A DNA stretch of 64,000 nucleotides from positions 1 through 64,000 of the IMG/VR virus record IMGVR_UViG_3300021127_000004; one strand, 5' to 3'. Of the stretch, positions 30,171 through 39,600 are shown piece after piece. The notes beneath the pieces are model-generated. The model saw nothing but the letters and a program-made list of their open reading frames with translations. It made no database searches and was not told where the DNA came from. A program made the position numbers and the translations under genes. Every line of letters starts with the position of its first letter. The first letter of the stretch is position 1. The DNA is from a virus.

Positions 30171-31736
30171 TTAGTTATTTTGATAACCTTGTGCAACTGC
30201 CCAGAACTCTGCGTTATGCAAAATCATACACATTGATTCTTCACAATCAATTTCGATTGCTTCACAACCACCTGCAAGGTTACGCAAGTCACGGTAGTGT
30301 TCTGTGTAAGCACCACCCCATTGATTGCTTTGGATTTGATAGAACTCCATAGCTTTCAATTCTTTACCGTTACCGTCTGTCAAACCGCCGTGAGGCATAA
30401 AGTAAGATATGTAACGGTTGTTATCAGAACCTATTGAACGTTCATCACTCAAAGCCCCAAGTTCTTTCAATGTCACTACACGACCCTTATAAGAGTATGC
30501 AGAAAGACCAATTTTGTTTACTGCTGTTTCGGCGTCTTTTTCACCTCTTTCGTTTGCGCTTCTTTTGAAAGCCTCAAACGCAAGTGTACCTACTACGTTA
30601 CGAGTAACCATCTTATTTGTACGGTCAACTGTTTTAAGGTTGAACCCTAAGCCTCCCAAAGCAGTAAATTCTTTTGTTCTCTTAAAGCCATCATTGTAAA
30701 GCAAGAATGGTTCGTAATCACTTTCCCAATCAAATCCAATAGATGCAGAGAAAGGAATCAATGAAGCACCACCGTAGAATAATGAAGGGTTCATACCGTA
30801 GAAACCAATAGTCCAACTATCAAGACCTTGATTTGTCAAACCGCCTGTATTTTGATATACAGAGTTGAAATCGGGGCTACCGCTAAAGCAGTGAATATTC
30901 AAGAAATATCTTAGTTTCTTTCTAAGTTGTTGCATTTCGTAAGTATCGAAAGCATCAAATTCTTTACCTTCTGCATCAATGAATACTGCATAACGTGCTT
31001 GGTCTAACAACCCACGCAAAGTATCAATTTGATAAGAAGCATCTTTTCTTGCTCTTAGGAAATAGTTTTCTCTAGCCCAACCTAAAGTTTCAAAACTTTC
31101 TTTAGGGATAGCACAAGAATAACCACCTACCGCAACCGCTTCCAATACTAAGTAAGGCTTGTTGGCATACAAAGTAATAGGGGTTGTGTTTGAAGCCAAA
31201 GAACGCACTTGGATTTTATGTGCATTAGGGATACTTGAATCCTTTGCAACTACTTCATACATTGTGTTCGTTTCCTTATCCAAAATACGATACCCTGCTG
31301 ATGGCAAAGAGTAAACACCGTTTTGGCTGTGGTTTGAAGGTATGATAGTACCTGTTGCAATTTGGGTAGTAATACCGTTTACAGTTGTTGCAGTACTTGT
31401 TACAGTAGCACCAAAGTAAATATTAAAGTTTGGCTCACCTGCATACCTGTTGTAGAAACGCTTAGTGTTCACCATTGTTTCCCCTGTATTGAACAAGTCA
31501 AACATAAAGTTGTAATCTATGTTTTCCCCTTTTAGGTTAATCAATTCGTGAATGATGTTCTTTTGGAATGTAGTCCCTTGCAGGTCATTCTTATTCAAAC
31601 CTAACGCATTCTGCGCTGAACCTGTCCAAGTGATAGCCCCTATCGCTTGGTTTAAATTTGCCATTGTCAATAACCCATCAACCGTAAAAGGTTTTTGTTG
31701 GAATCTAGGCGAGTTGCTAAATGAAGGTATTGCCAT
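30171..31736 (-). CDS. major capsid protein candidate
   Basis: 521 aa. It follows the acidic scaffold-like protein, the usual order scaffold then capsid, and is followed by accessory genes. The sequence starts MAIPSFSNSPRFQQKPFTVD and has no domain that can be named without a profile search; long beta and alpha segments are compatible with an HK97 fold. Residues about 233-290 (AREN through QQLRKKLRYF) may be the spine helix. Size fits capsid proteins of about 490-530 residues known in crAss-like phages, but homology is not shown here. The probable client of the phage GroEL. Confidence 0.68.
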   Translation of the reverse strand: MAIPSFSNSPRFQQKPFTVDGLLTMANLNQAIGAITWTGSAQNALGLNKNDLQGTTFQKNIIHELINLKGENIDYNFMFDLFNTGETMVNTKRFYNRYAGEPNFNIYFGATVTSTATTVNGITTQIATGTIIPSNHSQNGVYSLPSAGYRILDKETNTMYEVVAKDSSIPNAHKIQVRSLASNTTPITLYANKPYLVLEAVAVGGYSCAIPKESFETLGWARENYFLRARKDASYQIDTLRGLLDQARYAVFIDAEGKEFDAFDTYEMQQLRKKLRYFLNIHCFSGSPDFNSVYQNTGGLTNQGLDSWTIGFYGMNPSLFYGGASLIPFSASIGFDWESDYEPFLLYNDGFKRTKEFTALGGLGFNLKTVDRTNKMVTRNVVGTLAFEAFKRSANERGEKDAETAVNKIGLSAYSYKGRVVTLKELGALSDERSIGSDNNRYISYFMPHGGLTDGNGKELKAMEFYQIQSNQWGGAYTEHYRDLRNLAGGCEAIEIDCEESMCMILHNAEFWAVAQGYQNN

Positions 31737-31763
31737 ATTGTTTTATTTTATTGTTTGTTTGTT

Positions 31764-32882
31764 TTAATTATTTTCCGCACTATAATAAGCGTTTCTTTTT
31801 TCTATCCCCGTCTTTACTTCTGTACCATTGCTCAAAGCAACCCTGTCTTTCAATATCCCTTTCAACCCCCCTTTGTGCCTGATAACCCCCTTATTTACCG
31901 CATCTGACAATATGCTTGGCAAGTTTTCTACTATGATGGCATTTTTTACTATCGTAGATATTTGCTCTTTTGTAGCACCGTTTAGTATTTGCTTTCTAGC
32001 TTCTGATTCAGATAAGAAGTGTTCAATATATCCTTCTATCGCTTCACTAGCATCTACTTTTAAAGTCCAATCAACGCCTGCTATTGGCAATTCCAAACTT
32101 TTCAATTCGGTCTTTACTTCTTCTATGATAGCCTTATATGTTGGGGCTTTTGAAAGAACTTCTTTGTTTACCTTTTCTTCTTCTGATTTTTGTTTTTCAA
32201 AAGAAGTGTATTTATCTTCTAGGCTTACTATTTCGGGGAATGTACTTTCGATAATGTTTTTTGCAAGTGCATTAAGAAGTTTTTGCCCTCTCTTATACTT
32301 TGCGCTTTCTTTATCTTCGTTCAATCCAAACTTTTCGTCATATTCCGCCTTGAAATCATCTTCGTCAAATCCTTCTTCTTGTCTTGCTTCTTCAAGTTGT
32401 TGTTCATAAACTGCTTGGTGTGGGTTTGCATTTACTTTTGTAAACAATTCAAAACTTTCTGCATCAATCAGCTTGTTTTGTAACCCCCAAGCAAGGGATT
32501 CTGATTTACGTCTTGATTTTTCTGCCTTTTCATCAACTACGGGTTTAAATAAATCAGAAACATCATCACGACCCGTTTTCTTTTTAAGGTATTCTACGAC
32601 TGCTTCGTCTGTCAATTCGATTTTAGCAGGGGCATCGTCTTTTTTTTCTTCAACTATTGGGGTAACTTCTTCTTTTTGTTTTGCGCCAATCTTTAAAGGG
32701 GTTTCGTCAATAACTTCTTCTGACTTATCATCTACGTTATCAACTTTATTTGCAGGGGTTTCCAAAGAACTATAATATTCGTCTCTTTTCTTCCTAGCCT
32801 CTAGGACTGCGGCATCATCACCGCCTCCTCCTGTTATTTCTGTATCCGTGTTGAAAATGAATTTGCTGTGGGTGCGAATCAT
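31764..32882 (-). CDS. scaffolding protein candidate
   Basis: 372 aa, strongly charged and mostly helical, with coiled-coil character over about 25-270 (IDETPLKIGAKQKEEVTPIV, KSRRKSESLAWGLQNK). It lies between portal and capsid genes, the typical place of a scaffold that shapes the procapsid and is then removed. No catalytic protease motif seen. Confidence 0.68.
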   Translation of the reverse strand: MIRTHSKFIFNTDTEITGGGGDDAAVLEARKKRDEYYSSLETPANKVDNVDDKSEEVIDETPLKIGAKQKEEVTPIVEEKKDDAPAKIELTDEAVVEYLKKKTGRDDVSDLFKPVVDEKAEKSRRKSESLAWGLQNKLIDAESFELFTKVNANPHQAVYEQQLEEARQEEGFDEDDFKAEYDEKFGLNEDKESAKYKRGQKLLNALAKNIIESTFPEIVSLEDKYTSFEKQKSEEEKVNKEVLSKAPTYKAIIEEVKTELKSLELPIAGVDWTLKVDASEAIEGYIEHFLSESEARKQILNGATKEQISTIVKNAIIVENLPSILSDAVNKGVIRHKGGLKGILKDRVALSNGTEVKTGIEKRNAYYSAENN

Positions 32883-32916
32883 AAATAATTAATTACGATG
32901 TAAAATTGCACCCGAT

Positions 32917-32947
32917 TTTGTTCTTAAATAACATTCCATTACCTTTG
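32917..32947 (+). promoter_or_regulatory. consensus Bacteroidota promoter for the RHH-like gene
   Basis: TTTG at 32917-32920, a 19-nt spacer, and TACCTTTG at 32940-32947 match TTTG-N19-21-TAnnTTTG exactly. The gene starts at 32968. This is the best promoter in the window. Confidence 0.85.
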
Positions 32948-32967
32948 TAATCTTTCAAAGTGATTAT

Positions 32968-33291
32968 ATGTCAAAAAGGAATGTTGTTCAATTAAAACCC
33001 ACTAGGACTGAAAACGAGTGGAAAGCATTTGAAGAAAAAATTAAAAGGGATAACCCAAAGGTTACTATACGTTCCTATCTTAGAAAGAAAATAATAACTT
33101 TGATAAGGGATTTCAATGAATGTCCCGAATGTATAACTGAAATGGTTAGCCAAAAAAGGGTGTGGAGTAGTACTTATATATCTACTGACGAACACGAGGC
33201 ATTAAAGATAATATCCCAAAAAACAAATACCCCCATCAACACTATTATTGATAGGGGTATTATTCAACCCGTTCTGATAGAAAAAATCTAA
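32968..33291 (+). CDS. ribbon-helix-helix-like regulator, antisense in head operon
   Basis: 107 aa on the plus strand inside the minus-strand head module. The C-terminal third (TYISTDEHEALKIISQKTNT, then PINTIIDRGIIQPVL) fits a ribbon-helix-helix pattern: one strand, two helices, Thr/Asn at the turn. The N-terminal half (TENEWKAFEEKIKRDNP, then VTIRSYLRKKI) may be a second copy. It has its own consensus promoter and ends 4 nt into the convergent portal gene. Such a dimeric DNA-binding protein could repress or switch the late genes; this is inference. Confidence 0.6.
   Translation: MSKRNVVQLKPTRTENEWKAFEEKIKRDNPKVTIRSYLRKKIITLIRDFNECPECITEMVSQKRVWSSTYISTDEHEALKIISQKTNTPINTIIDRGIIQPVLIEKI
33212..33261 (-). 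terminator. strong hairpin terminator downstream of portal gene
   Basis: AATACCCCTATCAA pairs with TTGATGGGGGTATT on the minus strand (14 bp, one mismatch, 8-nt loop; 33226-33239 with 33248-33261), followed by TTGTTTTTTGGG. It lies 25 nt after the portal stop codon and inside the antisense RHH-like gene. Confidence 0.75.
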
Positions 33292-35768
33292 TAGCTTTCT
33301 TGCTGTTGCAAATCTGCTTTATGTGTGGCTAAGTCTTTTTGGTTAGCCGTTCTTGTTTGTTGTTTTGTAGGCTCGTTTTCTATCTTTTTATCTGTAATAT
33401 CTTCTTTAGTCTTATTGTTAAGTTGTGCAACTTGTACCATAGCTTGTGCAGGGATTTGAGCCTTTTGTATTTCTGCCGCATCTTTAGCTTGTTGCATCTT
33501 AGCTTGATTAGCTTGCATTTCTTTTTCGTGGTCTTGCTGCATCTTCATTTCTTCCAACTTTTCTTTTCTCACACGCTTTCTTGCTTTCTCACGATATTGC
33601 TCTAATAATGCTAATCCTTGTCTTGGGTCTTTCTCACGGGTAATAATTCCCCACTCGTTTAATTCTATCCCACCTTTACCGTCCTGATTAGCTAATGCCA
33701 TATCTGCTGCTTGAATAACCTTTTGTCTATCCATAGCTGTAATGTAGTTGCCTACATATAATCCTAATCTATGTGCTGCTTTGTTTTTATCTGCATAGTC
33801 TTTTAGGGTTTTCAAGTTGTTGAACTGTAATTCCCCTATTATTGACCTAATCCAATCGCAAGCCAAACTATCTTCAAAAGCTAAAGCATCTTGGGTTGTG
33901 TTTAGTATCCTAGTACATATACGTTCTTTTACATACTGTATTATCCTAAATATATACCCTGTGCTTTTTTCGCTTTGGGTTGTTTCCATTTCGGAAGCCT
34001 TGAAGCCTTTTCGTGCATTTTGCACTTGTCCTAATCTTACATCATTAAGACCTACCATTTGGGCAATGTTTTCAATAGCTGTCTTTTCTATTGATTCTAT
34101 CCACATTGATTGTAGGTCACGGGGTTGCTGTACTTCTATCCTATGGTAGTCTTGGGTTTTTCTGCCATCTATTCTAGGTCTTACCCTAATCCTAACGTGG
34201 GATTGTTTTTGTACTTTTACTATATCCTCTAAAATATTCCCTACTGAAAAGTTGGGGGAATCTTCGTTGTCTTGTTGATACTCCCTTTTGAATAGTTGAG
34301 CCAACTCCATTACCTCGTCCCAATCGTAATCTTCTTTGTTAGGCTGTACTTTTGATAGCAACCATAATATCCTATAAGCAGCTTGGTTTGCCTTGAAAAT
34401 ATCCGTCTTAGATATATCTACTGCGCTTGCACCTTCTTTACGGTAAACTATCATATTGCCACAAGAATATTCATCATTTACCCCTTGTGTATCTTGATAG
34501 ATTACTTTACCGAAATTATATATCCATTGGGATATGCTTGTAGTCGGTAAAAAGTAACTATAATAAAATTGCTCGTTAGTGATATTTTCTACAACATACC
34601 CTTCTGTAACTTCTTTGTCGTCTAAGTCATAACCATAAGGGACAATCTTGCCTACTTCTATTTCTTTCCCGTTCTTATCTTTTTTTGATAGGTATGACTT
34701 TGTGGCATCTATTGAGCAAAACTCAATATACCCAACTTGAACATTATAGGTATAGGCTTGTTCCCAAGAAAGGAATTTGCCCCCAAACTCCCCACTATAA
34801 CCTTGCGCTTGTGAGAAATAGTCTTTATCGCTTTCGTAATTTGGGTGATGTTTCCCGTTGTATTCCCTATTGCCCTGTGTAAAACCAGTGTAGGTGCTGT
34901 TGTTGCTGAAATTTAAAGCCCATAGTAATTGATACCAATCCCGTTCAAAGTCGAAATCCTGACCTGCCATTGCGATAAAATCCCTTAATGGGACATTCTG
35001 CACCCACCCGTTACAAATATCCCTAGAGCCATCACGTTTATTGCCAAATATGCCATATACTTCTTCGGGGAATATCCTTTGTATCTTTTGTTCCCCCGTT
35101 GTTTGGCTAACATATTTATGTACTGTACAAGTATTGGTGCTAAGAATGTCTATAACGTTGTCCTCTAATATTTCTTTGTCGTAGTTGTTTACATTTAGTA
35201 CTGCACTTATTACTTTGTTAGCGGCGATTTCTTGCTTTAATCGGATAAAGTCATTCCTATGAAAGAAGTCTATATCTTCTTTGTCATTGGGGTCTAACCC
35301 GTATAAAAGCATTTCTTTTATGTTGGTCTTAAACTTTGTATCGTCTGCTGGCAAAGGGGGTAATCCTACCCTTGAATTTAATTCAGATACTGCTTTTTGA
35401 TGTTGGGTAAAAGTAGACAATCTTTTAATATCTGCTTGCTTATCCATCATTGCTGATTCATCATTTGCCCTTACTGTTATTTCGGGGGGGTCGCTTCGCA
35501 ATTCTTCCAAGATGATATTGAATATACGCCCCCAAATCCCCAAAGGAACGAAATCGGTATTTTCTAAAAACTCTTTATCGCTAAAAAAAGCCTTTACATT
35601 GTCCATTGGTTGCTGTGAAAATAGTATCTGTCTATTTTCAATAGCACGTTCACGATTGACTAACTGTACCCAATCTCGTCTGAATATAGTTATTACATCG
35701 TTAAACCATTTTGCATCTTTTTTATTTGGATTAAGCTGTTTGTAACACTCCGAAGCAAATAAGTCCAT
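33288..35768 (-). CDS. portal protein candidate
   Basis: 826 aa. Position between the muzzle-like/TerL genes and the scaffold fits a portal. Helical N terminus with IFRRDWVQLVNRERAIENRQ at about 28-47, a central beta-rich region, and a helical C terminus, about 700-826, rich in Gln, Lys and Ala (coiled coil, EMKMQQDHEKEMQANQAKM), as in the barrel end of long portals. The portal ring is the DNA gate of the head and contacts TerL. Function inferred from size and order. Confidence 0.7.
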   Translation of the reverse strand: MDLFASECYKQLNPNKKDAKWFNDVITIFRRDWVQLVNRERAIENRQILFSQQPMDNVKAFFSDKEFLENTDFVPLGIWGRIFNIILEELRSDPPEITVRANDESAMMDKQADIKRLSTFTQHQKAVSELNSRVGLPPLPADDTKFKTNIKEMLLYGLDPNDKEDIDFFHRNDFIRLKQEIAANKVISAVLNVNNYDKEILEDNVIDILSTNTCTVHKYVSQTTGEQKIQRIFPEEVYGIFGNKRDGSRDICNGWVQNVPLRDFIAMAGQDFDFERDWYQLLWALNFSNNSTYTGFTQGNREYNGKHHPNYESDKDYFSQAQGYSGEFGGKFLSWEQAYTYNVQVGYIEFCSIDATKSYLSKKDKNGKEIEVGKIVPYGYDLDDKEVTEGYVVENITNEQFYYSYFLPTTSISQWIYNFGKVIYQDTQGVNDEYSCGNMIVYRKEGASAVDISKTDIFKANQAAYRILWLLSKVQPNKEDYDWDEVMELAQLFKREYQQDNEDSPNFSVGNILEDIVKVQKQSHVRIRVRPRIDGRKTQDYHRIEVQQPRDLQSMWIESIEKTAIENIAQMVGLNDVRLGQVQNARKGFKASEMETTQSEKSTGYIFRIIQYVKERICTRILNTTQDALAFEDSLACDWIRSIIGELQFNNLKTLKDYADKNKAAHRLGLYVGNYITAMDRQKVIQAADMALANQDGKGGIELNEWGIITREKDPRQGLALLEQYREKARKRVRKEKLEEMKMQQDHEKEMQANQAKMQQAKDAAEIQKAQIPAQAMVQVAQLNNKTKEDITDKKIENEPTKQQTRTANQKDLATHKADLQQQESY

Positions 35769-35795
35769 AAATTATAATTATTGTGTAAAAGTACA

Positions 35796-35803
35796 TAAAT
35801 TTG
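35796..35803 (+). promoter_or_regulatory. promoter -7 box for the antisense GroES-like gene
   Basis: TAAATTTG matches TAnnTTTG, 25 nt before the ATG at 35828. No good -33 TTTG is present at the usual spacing, so the support is moderate. Confidence 0.5.
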
Positions 35804-35827
35804 CACGAATTAATTAAACTAGAAAAA

Positions 35828-36601
35828 ATGAGCAATAAATACATCGCCATATCCCCTAATATAATAGTTAGAGTTTCAAAGGAATCCTTAGTTAAAAACC
35901 GTGAAGGTGAAGAAATATACCACCACCAATCTTTTGTATGGTACACCCGTAATCTTCAATGTGGTGAGATAGTTTCTATTTCTGATATTGCTAAAAAACA
36001 ACTGCCACTTGCTGAAATAGGGGATTTACTAATTTACCACCACTTCATAGAAGCATCTGCTTCATTAAGTGAAACTAAAAGCCACTACTTAGTAGATGAA
36101 ACAGAAACAGATTTTTATTTCAATGTATTGGCTAAAGAAGTTGCAGGGGAATTTATACAAACCTACGGCATCTTAAAAGACAATGAAATAATCCCACACC
36201 CCTTCTATACTTTTTTACACCAAGAAGAAATATGCTTGAATGAAGATAGTTTGGCTGCTTATCGTTTAAGTCGTGACGAAAAGATAAGGAAGCTAAACCA
36301 AGCAAAACAAGATAACCTCTACAAGATGCACAACTCCCCTGCTAATTGGGATTTGCGTACAGAAATAAGACGTAAAGAAAAAGAAAGCCTTGAAACGACC
36401 AAAGAACTAAGTAAAAGAAAAACCATTGCTTTCAAAGTAGCTTACGTTACAAATGAAAAGCCATATAAAAAAGAAGATATTATCTCTATCCCTAGCTTTG
36501 CAGCCAACACAATAGTTTCCGTTAATGGGAATGATTACCGTGTGGTGGAATCAAAATATATATCATCTGTTATTCCCGAAGTTGCCCCTTCTCTAATATA
36601 G
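35828..36601 (+). CDS. double GroES-like protein, possible co-chaperonin
   Basis: 257 aa from the ATG at 35828; a TTG 27 nt upstream belongs to the promoter. Two regions resemble GroES halves. The first is SNKYIAISPNIIVRVSKES with GEIVSISDIAKK and IGDLLIYHHFIEA near residues 70-90. The second, at the C terminus, is YKKEDIISIPSFAANTIVSV, then NGNDYRVVESKYISSVI, close in pattern to the GroES end (VGDxVxFxxYxGTEVxxDGxEYxxxxExDILA). The helical charged middle (150-210) is extra. It is transcribed against the head genes. It may cap the phage GroEL for specific clients. The resemblance is to a pattern and should be checked by structure prediction. Confidence 0.55.
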   Translation: MSNKYIAISPNIIVRVSKESLVKNREGEEIYHHQSFVWYTRNLQCGEIVSISDIAKKQLPLAEIGDLLIYHHFIEASASLSETKSHYLVDETETDFYFNVLAKEVAGEFIQTYGILKDNEIIPHPFYTFLHQEEICLNEDSLAAYRLSRDEKIRKLNQAKQDNLYKMHNSPANWDLRTEIRRKEKESLETTKELSKRKTIAFKVAYVTNEKPYKKEDIISIPSFAANTIVSVNGNDYRVVESKYISSVIPEVAPSLI

Positions 36602-39600
36602 GGTCACGCTTTGAATCAAACATTGTCACTTCACTACCAAAGTACTCCATGTAATTGTTGGCAGTACTACTATCTGTTATTAACCTTATTTGTATCCATT
36701 GACCGTATAATGGGTTACCCTCTTGACCGATATTGCCAAGTACTGTTGGGGTTGTGTTGGAATCAGTAGGGGTATTCATATCCCGTAAGAATCCTGCCGA
36801 ACTAAAGAATTGACCCCATTGAAAGTTGTTTAATAACAAATAAGACTTTTGACCCGTTTGTGTTATTATCCTATCTGCAAATAAAAGATTTTGCTTACAG
36901 TAATTTGATAGTGCTTGGAAGAACACTTGTGACAATGCTTGTGTGGCACAAACTATTTCAATAACACTTTCGCATTGCACTCCATAAAACACATTGAACG
37001 AATTATTTGTATTTATGTTATGGTGGGAATATATTGCACCGTTGTTAAATGTGAACAACTGCTTATTCAATAAGTCACCATCAATACTTGCATACATTTC
37101 GGGAGTAAAAGATACATCCCCCGTAACATTGGTAGTATTAATATCAAATGTTGTTGTATTGTTGTCTAGTGGGGTATAATTCCTGCTTTGGTTTATGTAA
37201 CTGATATTACTTAAAGAGAAGTCGGTCAATAGATATTTGTTTTCAAGTGGGTCTATTCCCCCTACAAAAAACTTAGTGCCATCTGCTGCAATAGCCTTTA
37301 ATTTAGCCCTAAAAGAACTATCTATTTTGCCTTTTATCACATTAGGCAGTATCTCATTTTCATCACTAATCATTGATTTGAAAGAAGAAAAATTAAACTG
37401 CAAAACATCACATTGCTGCCTATCAACAAACATAGTCAATTTACCTAAAGTCTGTATGCTACACTTGTCTATTAGTTGGCATCCGTAAACATCCCCTATT
37501 TCTCTTTCGGGATTTCCCCACACATTACTTGCAGAAGCAACACTTACCGTCCCTGCTGAATCTACCCTTAATAAGTTGTCATTATACCCTACTTTAAAGT
37601 TGCTGAATTGTGTCAAGAACCAAACAACACCAGTATCGAATACTGCCCCAGAAATGCCAAATGTATTTTTAATGTCGAAATCTTGTATTAAATTATCTGA
37701 AAAATATTGAAGATAATTCAATGCCCCATTCATAGATAAAGTCCCCGTCAATATAACTGAATTTATCTTATGTAAAACTTGTTCGTAAAGGTTATTTGTA
37801 TATGCCCTACCTTGATTGTTTATATTTAACCCCCAAGTATTGCTAGGGGATTTGCTTTCAAATCTAAACCCAAAATTATTTAACGAAACTATTGAATTAC
37901 TACTATCGAAGGTCTGCACTTGCGCCGTTACTATACTTCCAGATGTGTCAGTATTGGTTATTGTTGTGACCAAAGGCGTTTGTGATAATAAAGTTGGGAC
38001 TGGTATTTGCCTACTCAAAAAATAAGTGTCGTAAACATTTAGTTTAATTGATGTCTTTTGTGGCACTCCATCAACTAAATCAATCCTACTATTTGGTATT
38101 TCAAAGTAAGATATTTGCTCTAAATTATTTACTGATTTTGGTCTATATATCCTAATTATTGCATTTGGCAAAAGTCCCTTTAATTCCCCTGAATAATCAA
38201 TAAGAAAGTACTGCCCTGTTGTATCATATTTTACTACCGAAGATATATTTTTAGAAAAAAAAGTATTATCCCCATTTATCATAAACAAAACCCTGTCCCC
38301 TACTACGGGCGTATTTTTACCCTCTGCGATAAAAGACCAATTGCAAGTGGTATTGTAATTATTATTTGCGTTAAACTTATTTAGACTAGCATACCATATC
38401 CTTATTTGAGAAGGAGAATATATATTAATAGCCCCCGTATTATCAATAAAATCAGCCTTATCTACTATCCAAGTTACATAGTCTGATATAGACAATTCAG
38501 CCCCCATTGCCACTGTAAGATACTTTAAGTTTTTAGGGAATGTAGTCCCGTTTGTTATATCCAATTGTGGCGACCAAGCGTTTACCGATTGAGATTGAAT
38601 TAAAGATGGGACATTTAATACCCTTAAAGGCTCTGCGTATGTAACTCTTTTTCCATCGTGACCAATAAGTGAAAAAGGATATTTTCCCCCACTAAGCAAT
38701 GACTTAAATGATTTATATTCTAATATAACTACACCAATGTCATATATTCTTTCCCCACAAGCACCAACGCAAGCATCTATTGTTAGTGGTATAGTTGAAA
38801 TACAAGTATCCCCCACGCCCGTAAATGAACACGCCCCCCCGCTTATAATCAATGAATCGTATCGAACACTGCCATTGTAAACGTCATCGTGAGCAATCAA
38901 AGAAAAAGAACCATCATCATCCGTTGTTGTATGCCCACCCCTTGTTAATGTTATAGGCAAGTTCGGTATCCCTTCATCTGTGCCATTCAGTATTATTTTA
39001 CCCTGTATTATCACCCTATTACATGGCAAGTTATACATTTGTTCCCAAGCAGGGTTCTTTGTGTTTATGGTGAAATTAGAAAAACTCATCATCCCCCTGT
39101 TCCCCTTGCCTGTATTCCAACTCGCTTCTTGACAATTATAGTAAAAATTGTAATAATAAGTTCTAGGCGATGTAGATGTAACAAATTTATAATAAAACCC
39201 ATTATGGTCTGTTATCCCGCTAGTAAACCTGCCATCTATCCTCATCAACTCCATTGGGTTTTGTGGAAACCCATTCTGATTTGTTTCGTATATATAACCA
39301 CAAGTGGCATAGTTATCTTGCGATGTAAATTCTGCGATAGTAAGAATCCTTACGCTGTCTAGTGTATTATAGTCTAAATCACAAGCGTTTATAACTAATT
39401 CTTTTGTGGTTGGGTCGCCGTTACTGAAATTAAGTATCCCTGCCTTTATATCGTCTGGGTTAATAGTGTTTAAGCCATATACGGTTGTACTTGTAGACTG
39501 AAAATCACCCCCACTTGCTGGGTCGTATAAGTGAGATGCTAGTCTAAATATTTTAACCCCTGCCGTAACCCCTGTAAAAGTAAATCGTTGCAAGGAATTA

